A DNA stretch of 6,576 bases from Bacteroidales bacterium (lineage in GTDB: Bacteria > Bacteroidota > Bacteroidia > Bacteroidales > F082): NCBI GenBank assembly GCA_020853175.1, contig JADYZK010000479.1, positions 1 to 6,576 on the forward strand, read 5' to 3'. Positions 5,824 to 6,576 of this stretch are shown here, in pieces. Below the pieces are notes generated by a model. The model searched no databases. It saw only the letters and a program-made list of their open reading frames with translations, and was not told the DNA's origin. Positions within the stretch are counted from its first letter, which is position 1. Every line of letters starts with the position of its first letter. The position numbers and the translations under genes were made by a program.

Positions 5824-6576
5824 ATGAAAATTATAGTTTTAAACTGTGGCAGTTCATCCATAAAATACCAGCTTTTTGAAATGCCATCAAAAAACGTGTT
5901 GGCAAAGGGCTTAGTGGATAAAATTGGGCTTAAAGGCTCATTGATTAAACATAAAAGAAGCGATGGTGTTGAAGCCAAAATTGAAGGCGAAATCCTTGAT
6001 CATCAGTCGGGAATCGAGTTTTTGTTAGGAATTCTCATGAGCCAAAAATATGGCAGTCTTCATTCATTGAATGAAATTGATGCCGTGGGCCATCGTGTGG
6101 TTCATGCCGGTGAAAAATTCAGTGGCAGCGTCTTTATCAATGATGAGGTAATCAGCGCTTTAGAAGAATGTATTGAGTTGGCTCCTTTGCACAATCCACC
6201 CAACCTTAAAGGTATTTATGCCATGAAAGAGTTGTTGCCCGAAGTGATTCAAGTGGGTGTTTTTGACACCGCTTTCCATCAAACCATGCCGCCAAAGGCC
6301 TATCTTTACGGCATTCCATACTCTTTGTATGAAAAATATAAAATCCGTAGGTATGGTTTTCATGGTACCAGCCACAAATACGTTTCTCAAAGAGCATGTG
6401 AAATTTTAGGTCTCGACATCCATCAGCAAAAAATTATTACTTGCCATTTAGGCAATGGAGCCTCAATGGCAGCAATAAAAAATGGCAAGTCAGTGGATAC
6501 CAGTATGGGAATGACCCCTATTGAAGGACTTATCATGGGTACGCGCGCCGGCGACCTTGATATTGGAGCTTTGCTG
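5824..6576 (+). CDS. ackA: Acetate kinase, 3'-partial
   Basis: The first 251 codons are present and the frame is open to the window end; full-length enzymes have about 400 residues. AckA transfers phosphate from acetyl-phosphate to ADP, giving acetate and ATP, in the cytoplasm. The product opens with MKIIVLNCGSSSIKY, the phosphate-binding start of the ASKHA fold. It continues with AVGHRVVHAGE (87-97), VFDTAFHQTMP (146-156), RRYGFHGTSHKYV (175-187), CHLGNGASMAA (207-217) and GLIMGTRAGDLD (235-246). N7, R91, D148, H180 and R241 fall at the same numbers as the catalytic residues described for Methanosarcina thermophila acetate kinase (from memory); the catalytic Glu384 would lie past the window. 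The ATG at 5824 gives the canonical N-terminus, preceded by A-rich sequence with only a weak AAAGAG ribosome site. It lies 44 bases after the dehydrogenase homologue with no promoter motif in the gap, so it is probably co-transcribed with pta. Confidence 0.97.
   Translation, partial: MKIIVLNCGSSSIKYQLFEMPSKNVLAKGLVDKIGLKGSLIKHKRSDGVEAKIEGEILDHQSGIEFLLGILMSQKYGSLHSLNEIDAVGHRVVHAGEKFSGSVFINDEVISALEECIELAPLHNPPNLKGIYAMKELLPEVIQVGVFDTAFHQTMPPKAYLYGIPYSLYEKYKIRRYGFHGTSHKYVSQRACEILGLDIHQQKIITCHLGNGASMAAIKNGKSVDTSMGMTPIEGLIMGTRAGDLDIGALL

Noticed and set aside
6160..6397. Minus-strand open frames of 63-76 codons opposite ackA
   Set aside because: The plus strand here encodes the canonical acetate kinase core with all expected motifs; the opposite frames have no domain.

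Overview
The window looks like a piece of a Bacteroidota chromosome. Three things support this: a secreted enzyme with a C-terminal type IX secretion (T9SS) sorting domain, a membrane-protein gene of the Bacteroidota-specific DUF4271 family next to a hemD-like gene, and two promoter-like sites matching the Bacteroidota -7 consensus TAnnTTTG. Base composition is moderately AT-rich, and starts lack strong Shine-Dalgarno sequences, which also fits. The species cannot be named. A pta/ackA pair fits an organism able to make ATP by excreting acetate.

Layout. Positions 1-1620 (+) hold the 3' part of a gene for a secreted two-HKD phospholipase D-superfamily enzyme with an Ig/cadherin-like linker domain and a T9SS tail; its start lies before the window. 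A bidirectional hairpin terminator (1671-1705) separates it from a convergent minus-strand pair: a DUF4271 membrane protein (2656-3540), then a uroporphyrinogen-III synthase-like gene (hemD, 1771-2532). A 189-base divergent spacer (3541-3729) carries one TAnnTTTG-CA element facing each way. The plus-strand cluster follows: phosphate acetyltransferase (pta, 3730-4758), a divergent 3-hydroxyacyl-CoA dehydrogenase homologue (4820-5779), and acetate kinase (ackA, 5824 to beyond the window end).

How the genes fit together. Pta and AckA form the classical acetyl-CoA to acetyl-phosphate to acetate route with substrate-level phosphorylation. Both show their known catalytic residues, except AckA residues that fall past the window edge. 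The gene between them is the most unusual part. It keeps the NAD-binding fold and the His/Glu dyad of 3-hydroxyacyl-CoA dehydrogenases but has replaced other normally conserved active-site residues, so its substrate or activity is open. Spacers of 61 and 43 bases without a recognisable internal promoter suggest one transcript. No gene-free stretch exceeds 300 bases. No tRNA, rRNA, CRISPR array, IS element or phage gene was recognised. Most of the window is ordinary core-genome content.
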